Below, piece by piece: positions 1-7,521 of a DNA stretch of 19,289 nt (its first letter is position 1; every line of letters begins with the position of its first letter). A program made the translations under genes and the position numbers. Origin of the DNA: Bacteroidales bacterium (lineage in GTDB: Bacteria > Bacteroidota > Bacteroidia > Bacteroidales > Muribaculaceae); NCBI GenBank assembly GCA_019416425.1, contig DXXK01000031.1, forward strand, positions 1-19,289. The letters run 5' to 3'. The notes beneath the pieces were generated by a model, which had not been told where the DNA came from, searched no databases, and was given only the letters and a program-made list of their open reading frames with translations.

Positions 1-1008
1 AGTGTAGATGATCCAGAACAGGTCGGGACGGTGATCATGGATCACCATGTGGCAGCCTATCTGGGCGAAAGGCAGGTCGTACCACCATATCTTCAATAGA
101 CTGACCGGTTTGAACGCCAGGATGTGGAATACGAAAACGTAGAGTGTGTTGTTGCCGATAAATACCAATACCCTGCGCAACATTGTGTCTGCCGCGTCAA
201 TCAGTACCGAGATGTGATGCACCAGCAGGAATCCGGCAGTACCGGTAAGCGGCAGCGTCCATAAGTCCTGCATCGCGCCACCGTTGTTCATGCCATGGTA
301 ATGCTGTACGGCTGCAAAGCACAGGAACAGCAGACATAGGGCCGAGAGCCAATAGCGGTCGCCTATTGAAGACTCATACCTGCGGTAAAGCACCCCGATT
401 CCGAAGAAGAATATCCCCCACATTTCACGCCATCCTCCGTTGGGTATTGTCGTTATCTTGATGCCGTAATTGATGCGCAAGGCCATCAGAGCGACCAGTG
501 ACGCGCAGAGCACGGCAACGCATGCTTCGGGTCTCAAACGCGTACGCGAGTCCAGAAGCTTATACAGCAGCAGAAAGGCTATGCTGGCCACCAGCAGCCC
601 TCGGAAGAACCAGAATGCTCCGGCCATGAACTCGTCGTATCCTGCCATTCCGGTAAACATCAGGAACATTCGGTGGCAGGCTGTCTTCAGGGTATACGGA
701 TGGGTTACTCCTCCGGTCCAGTTCCCGTACTGTTCATTGAGGATTCCGAAATGGAACCATACATTATGAAGTAACAGAAAGAACAGGCTCCATTTAAGAA
801 ACGGGAAATACAATCCCTTGATGCGCTTGGAGATGAATGTCCAGGGGTCCGCCAGATATTTACGGCTGAAGAAATATCCGGCCGCGATGAAGAAGAGCGG
901 CATGTGGAACGTATAGATGAAATTGGTCAAGAGTCCCGGACCTTCGGCATGGCCCGCCACCATCAGTATGATGGCTATTCCTTTGGCTATGGAGATGACT
1001 GTATTCAT
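1..1008 (-). CDS. Acyltransferase 3 family membrane protein, 3' end cut by the window
   Basis: An open minus-strand frame of 336 codons runs from an ATG at 1008 to the window edge without a stop. The N-terminus reads MNTVISIAKGIAIILMVAGH, the usual start of acyltransferase 3 (OafA/NodX-like) proteins. FHMPLFFIAAGYFF follows near residue 35, and several hydrophobic helices come after it. Family members are inner-membrane enzymes that move acetyl or other acyl groups onto sugars or envelope glycans; the substrate cannot be told here. The upstream frame stays open for some codons without another ATG, so the start is reasonable. The gene lies after the rplT terminator and is probably a separate transcription unit, though I found no clear promoter. 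The C-terminus is missing because the window ends. Confidence 0.85.
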   Translation of the reverse strand, partial: MNTVISIAKGIAIILMVAGHAEGPGLLTNFIYTFHMPLFFIAAGYFFSRKYLADPWTFISKRIKGLYFPFLKWSLFFLLLHNVWFHFGILNEQYGNWTGGVTHPYTLKTACHRMFLMFTGMAGYDEFMAGAFWFFRGLLVASIAFLLLYKLLDSRTRLRPEACVAVLCASLVALMALRINYGIKITTIPNGGWREMWGIFFFGIGVLYRRYESSIGDRYWLSALCLLFLCFAAVQHYHGMNNGGAMQDLWTLPLTGTAGFLLVHHISVLIDAADTMLRRVLVFIGNNTLYVFVFHILAFKPVSLLKIWWYDLPFAQIGCHMVIHDHRPDLFWIIYT

Positions 1009-1065
1009 GATGCGAACGTAGTTGGGATGGACTGTGTTGGGAAAATGGCACGGTAGAGGAATAGA

Positions 1066-1093
1066 GAAAGCCGACCCGTCAGGGCCGGCTTTC
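1066..1093 (-). terminator. Rho-independent terminator after rplT
   Basis: On the minus strand GCCGGCCC-TGAC-GGGTCGGC forms an 8-bp stem with one G-T pair, extended by GAAA/TTTC and followed by TCTCTATT. It lies about 20 nt past the rplT stop and ends the thrS-infC-rpmI-rplT unit before the acyltransferase gene. Confidence 0.75.
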
Positions 1094-1111
1094 GATATGA
1101 CATAGCTTGAA

Positions 1112-1459
1112 TTATTTCTTTACCTTGTCGCAGATGGCCTTGAATGCTGCGGGATGGTTCACTGCGAGCTCGGCCAGGGCCTTGCGGTTGATCTCGATAC
1201 CGGCTGCGTGGATCAGACCCATGAGCTTGCTGTAGCTCAGGTCCTCCAGACGGGCGGCGGCGTTGATACGCTGAATCCACAGGGCGCGGAAGTTACGCTT
1301 CTTCTGCTTGCGGTCGCGGTATGCGTAGGTCAGACCCTTCTCCCAGGTGTTCTTCGCTACGGTCCAGACGTTACGACGGCTGCCGTAATAGCCGCGCGTA
1401 AGCTTCAATATCTTCTTTCTCTTGGCACGTGAGGCCACGTGATTTACTGATCTTGGCAT
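1112..1459 (-). CDS. rplT: 50S ribosomal protein L20
   Basis: This 115-residue basic protein starts MPRSVNHVASRAKRKKILKL and contains the L20 signatures GYYGSRRNVWTVAK (near residues 24-37) and RDRKQKKRNFRALWIQRIN (near 49-67). The length is normal for L20. The protein binds 23S rRNA early in large-subunit assembly, and in several bacteria it also represses its own operon. It is the last gene of thrS-infC-rpmI-rplT, 114 nt after rpmI, and is followed by a terminator hairpin. The gap before it holds a GC-rich stem-loop (1538-1564). The identification is secure. Confidence 0.98.
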   Translation of the reverse strand: MPRSVNHVASRAKRKKILKLTRGYYGSRRNVWTVAKNTWEKGLTYAYRDRKQKKRNFRALWIQRINAAARLEDLSYSKLMGLIHAAGIEINRKALAELAVNHPAAFKAICDKVKK

Positions 1460-1537
1460 CTTTGTTTTGTTTTTTGAAATCCAGCGGTCCTATAAACTCT
1501 TTTTGGCTGGTATTTCGGTTATGTAATGTTGTTAGAC

Positions 1538-1564
1538 GGGCAAGGGCGCTGCCGGCCCGGGCCC
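1538..1564 (-). promoter_or_regulatory. GC-rich stem-loop in the rpmI-rplT gap
   Basis: The minus strand reads GGGC-CC-GGGC, loop CGGCAGC, GCCC-TT-GCCC. This is two 4-bp all-GC helices separated by a 2x2 internal loop. It begins 9 nt after the rpmI stop and has no T-tract, so a terminator is unlikely. It could be an RNA-processing site, a 3'-end stabiliser or a ribosomal-protein binding site. The function is inferred only. Confidence 0.45.
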
Positions 1565-1573
1565 ATGGCGATG

Positions 1574-1771
1574 TTAACGGAGGTTGAGCAGGTCGCGAAC
1601 CTGTTTCATGTTTGCGCTGGCAACCAGCGTGGTGTGGTCCAGAACGCGCTTGCGCTTCTTCGTCTTCTTCGTCAGGATGTGGCTGTGATAAGCGTGCTTA
1701 CGCTTGATCTTTCCCGTGCCGGTGAGCGCGAAGCGCTTCTTGGACGCGGCATTGGTCTTTACTTTAGGCAT
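1574..1771 (-). CDS. rpmI: 50S ribosomal protein L35
   Basis: This 65-residue, highly basic protein reads MPKVKTNAASKKRFALTGTG at the start and contains the L35 pattern KIKRKHAYHSHILTKKTKKRKR. The C-terminus is short and conserved. L35 is a small component of the large ribosomal subunit. The gene sits between infC (65-nt gap) and rplT, the usual bacterial order. The length is normal and the identification is secure. Confidence 0.97.
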   Translation of the reverse strand: MPKVKTNAASKKRFALTGTGKIKRKHAYHSHILTKKTKKRKRVLDHTTLVASANMKQVRDLLNLR

Positions 1772-1836
1772 TTTTTTATGTATTTAGTTGTTTCAAACCT
1801 CGGCACCGTGTGCCTACGGTCTCTAATGTATGCGGT

Positions 1837-2568
1837 TTAAACCTCCTCTTCCTCCTTGGGGGTCATGTCGTCCACTTCCGGAGCGGCGTTCTCAGCCTCG
1901 GCTGCTGCTGCACGTTCGGCGGCCTTGCGTTCTTTCTTGGTGGGCTCGGACGCGGTCTTCTCCTTCTTCTGCGCAGGCTTGAGCGGAGTCAGCATGATGG
2001 TCATGCGCTTGCCCTCCAGTACAGGCATCTGCTCCACCTTGCCCAGATCCTCCAGATCGTTGGCGAATCGCAGCAGCAGAACCTCGCCCTGCTCTTTGAA
2101 CAGAATGGAACGTCCGCGGAAGAATACGTAGGCCTTTACCTTCGACCCCTCGCGCAGAAATCCCTGGGCATGCTTCAGCTTGAAGTTGTAGTCATGGTCA
2201 TCGGTCTGGGGTCCGAAACGAATCTCCTTAACCACGACCTTGGTGGCCTTCTGCTTCTGCTCCTTCTGCCGTTTCTTCTGCTGGTACAGGAACTTCTGGT
2301 AGTCGATCACGCGACATACCGGCGGTTCGGCAGTAGGGGAGATCTCCACCAGGTCGAGTTCCTGGGCGTGGGCGATCTTCAGAGCCTGGGCAATGGGATA
2401 TATGCCTTGCTCCACATTGTCGCCCACCAGACGGACCTCGCGGGCGCGGATGCGCTCGTTGGTCTGGTAGGGATCGTTGCGACGGTCATCGCGGACGGGA
2501 CGCTGTCCCGGACGGGGCTTCGGCCCCATGGGACGTTTCGGCCCCGTGAATTGCGGTTTTTTCTCCAT
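1837..2568 (-). CDS. infC: Translation initiation factor IF-3 with extended tails
   Basis: IF-3 binds the 30S subunit, prevents premature 50S joining and checks start-codon pairing. The core begins near residue 37 with NERIRAREVRLVG and continues through the N-domain (ALKIAHAQELDLVEISP, then PPVCRVIDYQKFLYQQKKRQ in the linker) and the C-domain (KEIRFGPQTDDHDYNFKLKHA, then VKAYVFFRGR). At 243 residues it is much longer than the roughly 180 of E. coli IF-3. About 36 basic, Pro/Arg-rich residues precede the core, and about 45 residues follow it, Lys/Ala-rich and then ending in an acidic run. The start is an ordinary ATG; the AUU start known for E. coli infC is not used. thrS ends 13 nt upstream. 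Confidence 0.96.
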   Translation of the reverse strand: MEKKPQFTGPKRPMGPKPRPGQRPVRDDRRNDPYQTNERIRAREVRLVGDNVEQGIYPIAQALKIAHAQELDLVEISPTAEPPVCRVIDYQKFLYQQKKRQKEQKQKATKVVVKEIRFGPQTDDHDYNFKLKHAQGFLREGSKVKAYVFFRGRSILFKEQGEVLLLRFANDLEDLGKVEQMPVLEGKRMTIMLTPLKPAQKKEKTASEPTKKERKAAERAAAAEAENAAPEVDDMTPKEEEEV

Positions 2569-2581
2569 TAAGGAAGTTTGA

Positions 2582-4519
2582 TTATTGTTTTGTAAACGCT
2601 TCTACCTCGTCGTTTATTATCTTGGCGAAATCTGCGACCGGCATCGTGCCCTTGTCTCCCTCGCCACGCTTGCGTACTGCGACCGTACCGTCGGCCTGCT
2701 CCTTTTCACCAACGACAATCAGGTAAGGGACCTTCTTCATCTCGTTGTCGCGGATCTTGCGGCCTATCTTCTCGTTGCGGTCGTCCACCTCGGCACGCAC
2801 GCCTGCCTCGTCAAGCTCGGCTGCGACCTTGCGGGCGTAGTCGTTGAACTTCTCGGAGATGGGAAGAATCATTGCCTGGGTCGGAATCAGCCACATGGGA
2901 AGGTTGCCGGCTGTGTGCTCAAGCAGTACGGCTACGAAGCGCTCCATCGAGCCGAACGGCGCGCGGTGGATCATGACGGGGCGGTGCTTCTGGTTGTCGG
3001 CGCCGGTGAATGTCAGGTCGAAACGTTCCGGCAGGTTGTAGTCCACCTGGATGGTACCGAGCTGCCATTTTCGTCCGATCGCGTCGCGGACCATGAAGTC
3101 CAGCTTCGGACCGTAGAACGCGGCCTCGCCCTCGACCTGGGTCGCTTTCAGCCCCTTCTCGGCGCATGCGTCGATGATTGCCTGTTCGGCAAGATGCCAG
3201 TTCTCGTCGGAACCGATGTACTTGGTCTTGTTGTTCGGATCTCGAAGCGAGATCTGAGCCTCGTAGTTCTGGAAGTCCAGAGCCTTGAAGATGTAGAGGA
3301 TGATGTCCATGACCTTCAGGAACTCGCCCTTGATCTGGTCCGGCGTGCAGAACAGGTGGGCGTCATCCTGAGTGAATCCGCGTACGCGGGTCAGTCCGTG
3401 GAGCTCGCCGCTCTGCTCGTAACGGTAGACAGTGCCGAACTCGGCGTAACGCAACGGCAGGTCGCGGTAGGAGCGTGGCGCCGTCTTGTAGATCTCGCAG
3501 TGGTGAGGGCAGTTCATGGGTTTCAGCATGTATTCCTCGCCCTCCTGCGGGGTGTGGATGGGCTGGAAGGAATCCTTGCCGTACTTGGCCCAGTGTCCGG
3601 AAGTGACGTACAGGGCCTTGTTGCCGATATGCGGGGTGATTACCTGCAGGTAACCGTAACGCTTCTGGATCTTGCGGAGAAACTGCTCCAGACGGTCGCG
3701 GAGCGCGGCTCCCTTGGGCAGCCACAAGGGGAGGCCCTGGCCGACAGTGGGCGAGAACGCGAACAGCTCCATGTCACGGCCCAGGATACGGTGGTCGCGC
3801 TTCTTGGCCTCCTCCAGCAGAGCAAGGTACTCGTCCAGCATCTTCTTCTTGGGGAACGTGATGCCGTATACGCGGACCAGCTGGTTGCGCTTCTCGTCGC
3901 CACGCCAGTAGGCACCGGCCAGCGACATGATCTTGGCCGCCTTGATCGGTGCGGTGGTGGGAATATGCGGGCCACGGCACAGGTCGGTGAAGTTGCCCTG
4001 GGTATATGTGGTGATGTGGCCGTCCTCCAGTTCGGAAATCAGCTCGCATTTATACTCCTCGCCACGGTCGCCGAACATCTTAAGCGCATCGGTCTTGCTG
4101 ATGTCCTTGCGGACAATTGCTTCCTTGCGCTGGGCCAGCTCCAGCATCTTCTTCTCGATCTTCGGGAAGTCCTCGTCGGTGATCTTATGCTCGCCCGGGT
4201 CGATGTCGTAATAGAAGCCGTTCTCAATGGCGGGTCCGATACCGAACTTCACGCCGGGATACAGCTCCTGCAGTGCCTCGGCCAGAAGATGCGCGGAACT
4301 ATGCCAGAAGGCGTGCTTGCCCTCCGGATCGTCCCATTTGAAGAGCTCGATCTTGGCGTCTTCGTTTACCGGACGGGTCAGGTCCCATTCCTGTCCGTTG
4401 ATTTTTGCCGCCAGAACGTCACCCGCCAGACGCGGGCTGATGCTCTCGGCTATCTGAAGGGGAGTGGTTCCCTCGGCGTACTCGCGGACTCCTCCATCCG
4501 GAAATGTAATCTTTATCAT
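2582..4519 (-). CDS. thrS: Threonine-tRNA ligase
   Basis: This 645-residue class II synthetase charges tRNA-Thr. The order is a TGS domain (1-60), an editing domain with HxxxH at 73-77 and the C181/H185 pair in CRGPH, then the catalytic core. Zinc ligands of the active site are visible as C337 (MNCPHH), H388 (DDAHLF) and H518 (MIHRAPFGSMER, motif 3). Motif 2 is near 366-384. The C-terminal anticodon-binding domain covers roughly the last 110 residues. The length and all key residues are normal. It heads the thrS-infC-rpmI-rplT operon, with a promoter at 4584-4615 and a stem-loop in its leader. A full-length open frame opposite it on the plus strand is treated as a shadow. Confidence 0.99.
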   Translation of the reverse strand: MIKITFPDGGVREYAEGTTPLQIAESISPRLAGDVLAAKINGQEWDLTRPVNEDAKIELFKWDDPEGKHAFWHSSAHLLAEALQELYPGVKFGIGPAIENGFYYDIDPGEHKITDEDFPKIEKKMLELAQRKEAIVRKDISKTDALKMFGDRGEEYKCELISELEDGHITTYTQGNFTDLCRGPHIPTTAPIKAAKIMSLAGAYWRGDEKRNQLVRVYGITFPKKKMLDEYLALLEEAKKRDHRILGRDMELFAFSPTVGQGLPLWLPKGAALRDRLEQFLRKIQKRYGYLQVITPHIGNKALYVTSGHWAKYGKDSFQPIHTPQEGEEYMLKPMNCPHHCEIYKTAPRSYRDLPLRYAEFGTVYRYEQSGELHGLTRVRGFTQDDAHLFCTPDQIKGEFLKVMDIILYIFKALDFQNYEAQISLRDPNNKTKYIGSDENWHLAEQAIIDACAEKGLKATQVEGEAAFYGPKLDFMVRDAIGRKWQLGTIQVDYNLPERFDLTFTGADNQKHRPVMIHRAPFGSMERFVAVLLEHTAGNLPMWLIPTQAMILPISEKFNDYARKVAAELDEAGVRAEVDDRNEKIGRKIRDNEMKKVPYLIVVGEKEQADGTVAVRKRGEGDKGTMPVADFAKIINDEVEAFTKQ

Positions 4520-4548
4520 TGATATTCAAATATATACATTGTCATACG

Positions 4549-4573
4549 GGCACCCTCGTAACACGGGGATGCC
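4549..4573 (-). promoter_or_regulatory. Stem-loop in the thrS leader
   Basis: The leader RNA contains GGCA-T-CCC-CGT-GTT-ACG-A-GGG-TGCC: three short helices joined by single-base bulges and capped by a tiny loop, ending 29 nt before the thrS ATG. The tip reads CGUGUUACG, which includes CGU and UGU, both possible tRNA-Thr anticodons. E. coli thrS is known to be repressed when ThrRS binds an anticodon-like hairpin in its leader, so autoregulation is possible here. That link is inference. Confidence 0.45.
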
Positions 4574-4583
4574 TAATCGGCCA

Positions 4584-4615
4584 CAAAATTAACAAAATTC
4601 CGTCAAATTTCCAAG
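4584..4615 (-). promoter_or_regulatory. Promoter of the thrS-infC-rpmI-rplT operon
   Basis: The minus strand has TAATTTTG at 4591-4584, matching the Bacteroidetes -7 box TAnnTTTG, with CTTG at 4615-4612, 20 nt upstream. The -33 element overlaps the end of the Hsp15-like gene. The predicted transcript starts near 4578 and has a leader of about 60 nt. Confidence 0.65.
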
Positions 4616-5043
4616 TCTTCGTCGTCATCATCTTCCCAATCCAGGAAGTATGTGTCTGCATAGCTTGACTCCTCTCGGAATTCGGCAAGCTTGCGTCCAT
4701 CGCGTTTGGTGGGGCGTCCCAGACCCTTGCGACGGTCCACGAAGCCTGATATCTTGGTCATTTCCAGCAGCTCGTACTGTGACTGCGGCGTCAGGTTCTC
4801 CAGGTATTCGGGCACGAGTTTGGCCCCAAGTCGGTTGGATGCCAGTTTCACGACACGGAAGGTGTAGGTGATTGGTGGCTTGCGTACGTCGATAACGTCA
4901 CCGACCTTGATTGTGCGCGAGGGCTTTACAGCCGTGCCGCCTATTGATATCCGGCCTTTCTTGCACGCATCCGTGGCGATGGTCCGGGTCTTGAACACAC
5001 GCATGGCCCACAGCCATTTGTCTACTCTCTCGTCTGCTGCCAT
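4603..5043 (-). CDS. S4-domain RNA-binding protein, Hsp15-like
   Basis: The protein has 146 residues. An S4 RNA-binding domain covers about residues 5-60 (RVDKWLWAMRVFKTRTIATD, then GRISIGGTAVKPSRTIKVGD). A basic middle (GRPTKRDGRK) and an acidic tail with DWEDDDDEDLEI follow. The pattern matches Hsp15 (HslR), which binds stalled 50S subunits carrying nascent chains. The acidic tail is not part of the S4 core. The gene starts 2 nt after the stop of the META lipoprotein gene, so the two are probably co-transcribed. It also carries the -33 element of the thrS promoter at its 3' end. The family call is firm; the exact role in this organism is inferred. Confidence 0.88.
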   Translation of the reverse strand: MAADERVDKWLWAMRVFKTRTIATDACKKGRISIGGTAVKPSRTIKVGDVIDVRKPPITYTFRVVKLASNRLGAKLVPEYLENLTPQSQYELLEMTKISGFVDRRKGLGRPTKRDGRKLAEFREESSYADTYFLDWEDDDDEDLEI

Positions 5044-5045
5044 AG

Positions 5046-5951
5046 TTATCGGTTATGTGTGTTACGGGATGTGGCGCGGATCAGCGACAGTACCTGCTTG
5101 CCGCCGTTGTCAAACAGCATAACCTCAGTGGGACTTACAGGCCGGGCGTGGCTGGCCTCCTCAAGGGCGACGATCAGGGCGGTATCGTAGTTCATGTCTG
5201 GACAGGCCATCTGGGTCACGCCGATGGCGCTGAACGAGATGGAGTTCGCCTCGTCCATATTGATCTCCATCCGCCCGTTCAGGACATTGCAGCCCGTGTT
5301 GCCGTGGAGTTTGCCTTCGTCAACGTCAATGACGAGTTTCATGTCCGGTACATCGATCTTCTCACCGGCGATGGTGGTCACAAGCCACGTGCCGTTCAGG
5401 AAGTCGAAGTTCTGGTGCATCACGGACATCACCTGACGGTGGTCCTTGTCGAAGAAGTACATGTAATATTCCGAGCCTTGAACATCCCATGTGTAGTACT
5501 TCGTTGCTTCCAGGGCACGGTTGATCTCGACATCGGTTATGCCCGTCAGGGCGCATTCCATCATGGTGGAGGCGATCTTGTCGAAGTTCAGCAGGGAATC
5601 GGCGGGGTTGTAGGTGTAGGCGGCGTTGATGACATTGCATCCGTTGTTGCCGTAGACTCGCTTCTGCGCGGGCACGAATTTCAGGAAGGGAGCCTTCTCG
5701 CCCACAACGGGCCTGCCGTAGACGGTCTGGATGCTCCAGTCTCCCTTCACCACTCCCTGACGCAGCTCTTCCTGAGTGTATGCACGTTCGTCTTTGGGCT
5801 TGGCTATCACCTCACGGTCGTGTGGGAGCATCGGCTCATCCTTGTCGGCCTGGGGAGTCGAGCCGGTCTTGCCGGTCTTGTTGAACAATCCGCAGCCGGT
5901 CATCATCATGCCGGCAGCCAGTATCATCGAGGCTAAATATATTCTTTTCAT
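5046..5951 (-). CDS. Lipoprotein with two META (HslJ-like) domains
   Basis: The chosen ATG at 5951 gives 301 residues starting MKRIYLASMILAAGMMMTGC, a lipoprotein signal with a lipobox cysteine at residue 20. The open frame runs further upstream but into ndh sequence, so the longer form is rejected. Two similar halves follow. Each carries a GNNGCN or GNTGCN motif (near residues 110 and 220) and a second cysteine (MMECAL, QMACPD), the layout of META/DUF306 domains as in HslJ. The domain is linked in other bacteria to heat shock and novobiocin resistance, but its biochemistry is unclear. The protein is probably anchored in the envelope. It starts 11 nt after ndh and ends 2 nt before the Hsp15-like gene. 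Confidence 0.88.
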   Translation of the reverse strand: MKRIYLASMILAAGMMMTGCGLFNKTGKTGSTPQADKDEPMLPHDREVIAKPKDERAYTQEELRQGVVKGDWSIQTVYGRPVVGEKAPFLKFVPAQKRVYGNNGCNVINAAYTYNPADSLLNFDKIASTMMECALTGITDVEINRALEATKYYTWDVQGSEYYMYFFDKDHRQVMSVMHQNFDFLNGTWLVTTIAGEKIDVPDMKLVIDVDEGKLHGNTGCNVLNGRMEINMDEANSISFSAIGVTQMACPDMNYDTALIVALEEASHARPVSPTEVMLFDNGGKQVLSLIRATSRNTHNR

Positions 5952-5962
5952 GATTGCAGGTA

Positions 5963-7243
5963 TTACTCTCCCCAATGTCGTCGCAGGGGGTACTTGGTGG
6001 GGCGCAGCAGCAACCGCAGCGAGGTGGAGTAGAACAGGTAGTTCCAACCCCAGTTGGACAGTACGCTGAGCTTGTTGCGCATTCCCATGATCGATATCAG
6101 GTGGATGAACATCCAGACGAGCCATGCCAACATGCCTGAGAAACTGACATTTTTCAGGTCGGCCACGGCCTTGTTCTTGCCTATGGTAGCCATCGAACCC
6201 TTGTCGCGGTAACGGAAGGATGTACGGAATTCTCCGGCATTCAGGTTCTTGGCCAGATTCCGGGCCTGCTGGATGGCTGGCTGCGCCATCTGCGGGTGCC
6301 CGTGCGGGTAATCGTCGGTAGTCATCAGGCAGATGTCGCCCACAGCGAATACCGAGTCATCAAGACCCTTGACGCGGTTGAATTCGTCGACAATGACCCG
6401 GTTGCCGTGTCCAACGCATTCCCGGGGCAGTCCCGGCATGGGTTCGCCCATGACGCCGGCGGTCCAGATCAGGGTCTCGTAATATTCTCGGTGCCCGTCG
6501 GCAAATGTAACGTACTTGTCGGTGTAGTCCTTCATCATGGTGTTGAGACGGACATTCACCATCAGTTTCCGCAAGGTCTTCAGGGCGTAGTCGCGGCTTT
6601 TCTTGCTCATGGCGCCTAATAGTGATCCTGTTCCCTCCACCAGAGTAATGGTCACGTCATCCGGCTCCAGCTCAGGATATTCCTTGGGCAGGATGAATTT
6701 CTTCATTTCGCCCAGAGCTCCGGCGATCTCGACACCTGCCGGCCCTCCGCCCACCACCAGAAAGCTTAGTAGCTGACGGCGGCGCTCGCGGTCCTTGCAC
6801 AATGCGCCGCGTTCAAGACGGTCCAGGATCTCATCACGTGTATGCGCGGCCTCGGCCACGGTCTTGATGCCGAATGTCTCCTGCGGCAGGTGGTCCATGC
6901 CGAAGTAGTTGTTGGTGGCGCCGGCCGCCAGGATCAGCTTGTCGTACTCAAGAGTCTCGTAGCTGGTTGTGACCTTATGGTTGGCCACATCGATTTCCTT
7001 GACATGCCCCATGTGGTAGGATGTGTCCTTCATGCGCTTGAACTCACGACGGAAGGGGAAGCAGATGTTGGCGGACGTCAGGCCGGACGAGGCTATCTGA
7101 TAGAACAGCGGCGGAAAACTGTTGAAGTTGTTGCGGTCCACCAGGCACACATCGTACCGCGAGCGGTCCAGATGCTTGCACAATCTCATGCCGGCGAAGC
7201 CTCCGCCGACAATCACTATCCTATCTTTTCTCTGTTCGGTCAT
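5963..7243 (-). CDS. ndh: Type II NADH:quinone oxidoreductase
   Basis: The enzyme moves electrons from NADH to quinone without pumping protons, on the inner face of the cytoplasmic membrane. From the ATG at 7243 it has 426 residues. The FAD-binding GGGFAG is at 13-18, the NADH-binding GGGPAG at 165-170, and the second FAD contact VFAVGDI at 298-304. A hydrophobic stretch (about 375-395, LAWLVWMFIHLISIMG) and a basic C-terminus fit peripheral membrane binding. The frame extends 50 codons upstream through a terminator hairpin, so that extension is rejected. No clear promoter motif was found in the 100 nt before it. The META lipoprotein gene follows 11 nt later. Confidence 0.93.
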   Translation of the reverse strand: MTEQRKDRIVIVGGGFAGMRLCKHLDRSRYDVCLVDRNNFNSFPPLFYQIASSGLTSANICFPFRREFKRMKDTSYHMGHVKEIDVANHKVTTSYETLEYDKLILAAGATNNYFGMDHLPQETFGIKTVAEAAHTRDEILDRLERGALCKDRERRRQLLSFLVVGGGPAGVEIAGALGEMKKFILPKEYPELEPDDVTITLVEGTGSLLGAMSKKSRDYALKTLRKLMVNVRLNTMMKDYTDKYVTFADGHREYYETLIWTAGVMGEPMPGLPRECVGHGNRVIVDEFNRVKGLDDSVFAVGDICLMTTDDYPHGHPQMAQPAIQQARNLAKNLNAGEFRTSFRYRDKGSMATIGKNKAVADLKNVSFSGMLAWLVWMFIHLISIMGMRNKLSVLSNWGWNYLFYSTSLRLLLRPTKYPLRRHWGE

Positions 7244-7346
7244 GACAGTCTGTCTAAATTCAATCGGGCTCGGGTGTAAACAAGGCTGAAATCCTACCCG
7301 TTTTTTATTGTAACGTGAAAAATCCCTTTTAAGTTGTGTGTGTCCA

Positions 7347-7376
7347 AACAAAACCCCGGTGCTGGATGCGCCGGGG
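7347..7376 (-). terminator. Rho-independent terminator after the sigma-like gene
   Basis: The minus strand reads CCCCGG-C-GC, loop, GC-A-CCGGGG, followed directly by TTTTGTTT. It lies about 145 nt after the stop of the region-4 sigma-like gene and about 100 nt before ndh, so it separates the two units. The rest of the 7244-7521 gap holds a small GGACT-GTTC-AGTCC hairpin near 7440 and no convincing gene. Confidence 0.75.
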
Positions 7377-7521
7377 CTGTTGGTCATATACATTAAGATT
7401 TCTATTCGGGTGTCTGCATTTCGTAACCCCGATGCAATAGGGACTGTTCAGTCCAAGTTATATAGTGGAAGGTTGTTGACGTATTTGTTTTGAAGGTTGT
7501 TGGCTATGGGAAGAGTCGCAT

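Noticed and set aside
1810..2571. A plus-strand frame of 253 codons opposite infC
   Set aside because: It is a leucine-rich antisense shadow of IF-3 without its own start context or neighbours.
2585..4522. A plus-strand frame of 645 codons exactly opposite thrS
   Set aside because: Its extent mirrors thrS and its translation shows no family motifs, with a Val/Leu-rich composition expected from reading GC-biased codons in antisense. thrS on the minus strand has every key residue.
5952..6125. N-terminal extension of the META lipoprotein by 58 codons
   Set aside because: It overlaps the coding end of ndh and would bury the lipoprotein signal that begins at 5951.
7244..7393. N-terminal extension of ndh by 50 codons
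   Set aside because: The extra frame runs through the CCCCGG terminator hairpin, and the FAD motif sits at its normal distance from the ATG at 7243.
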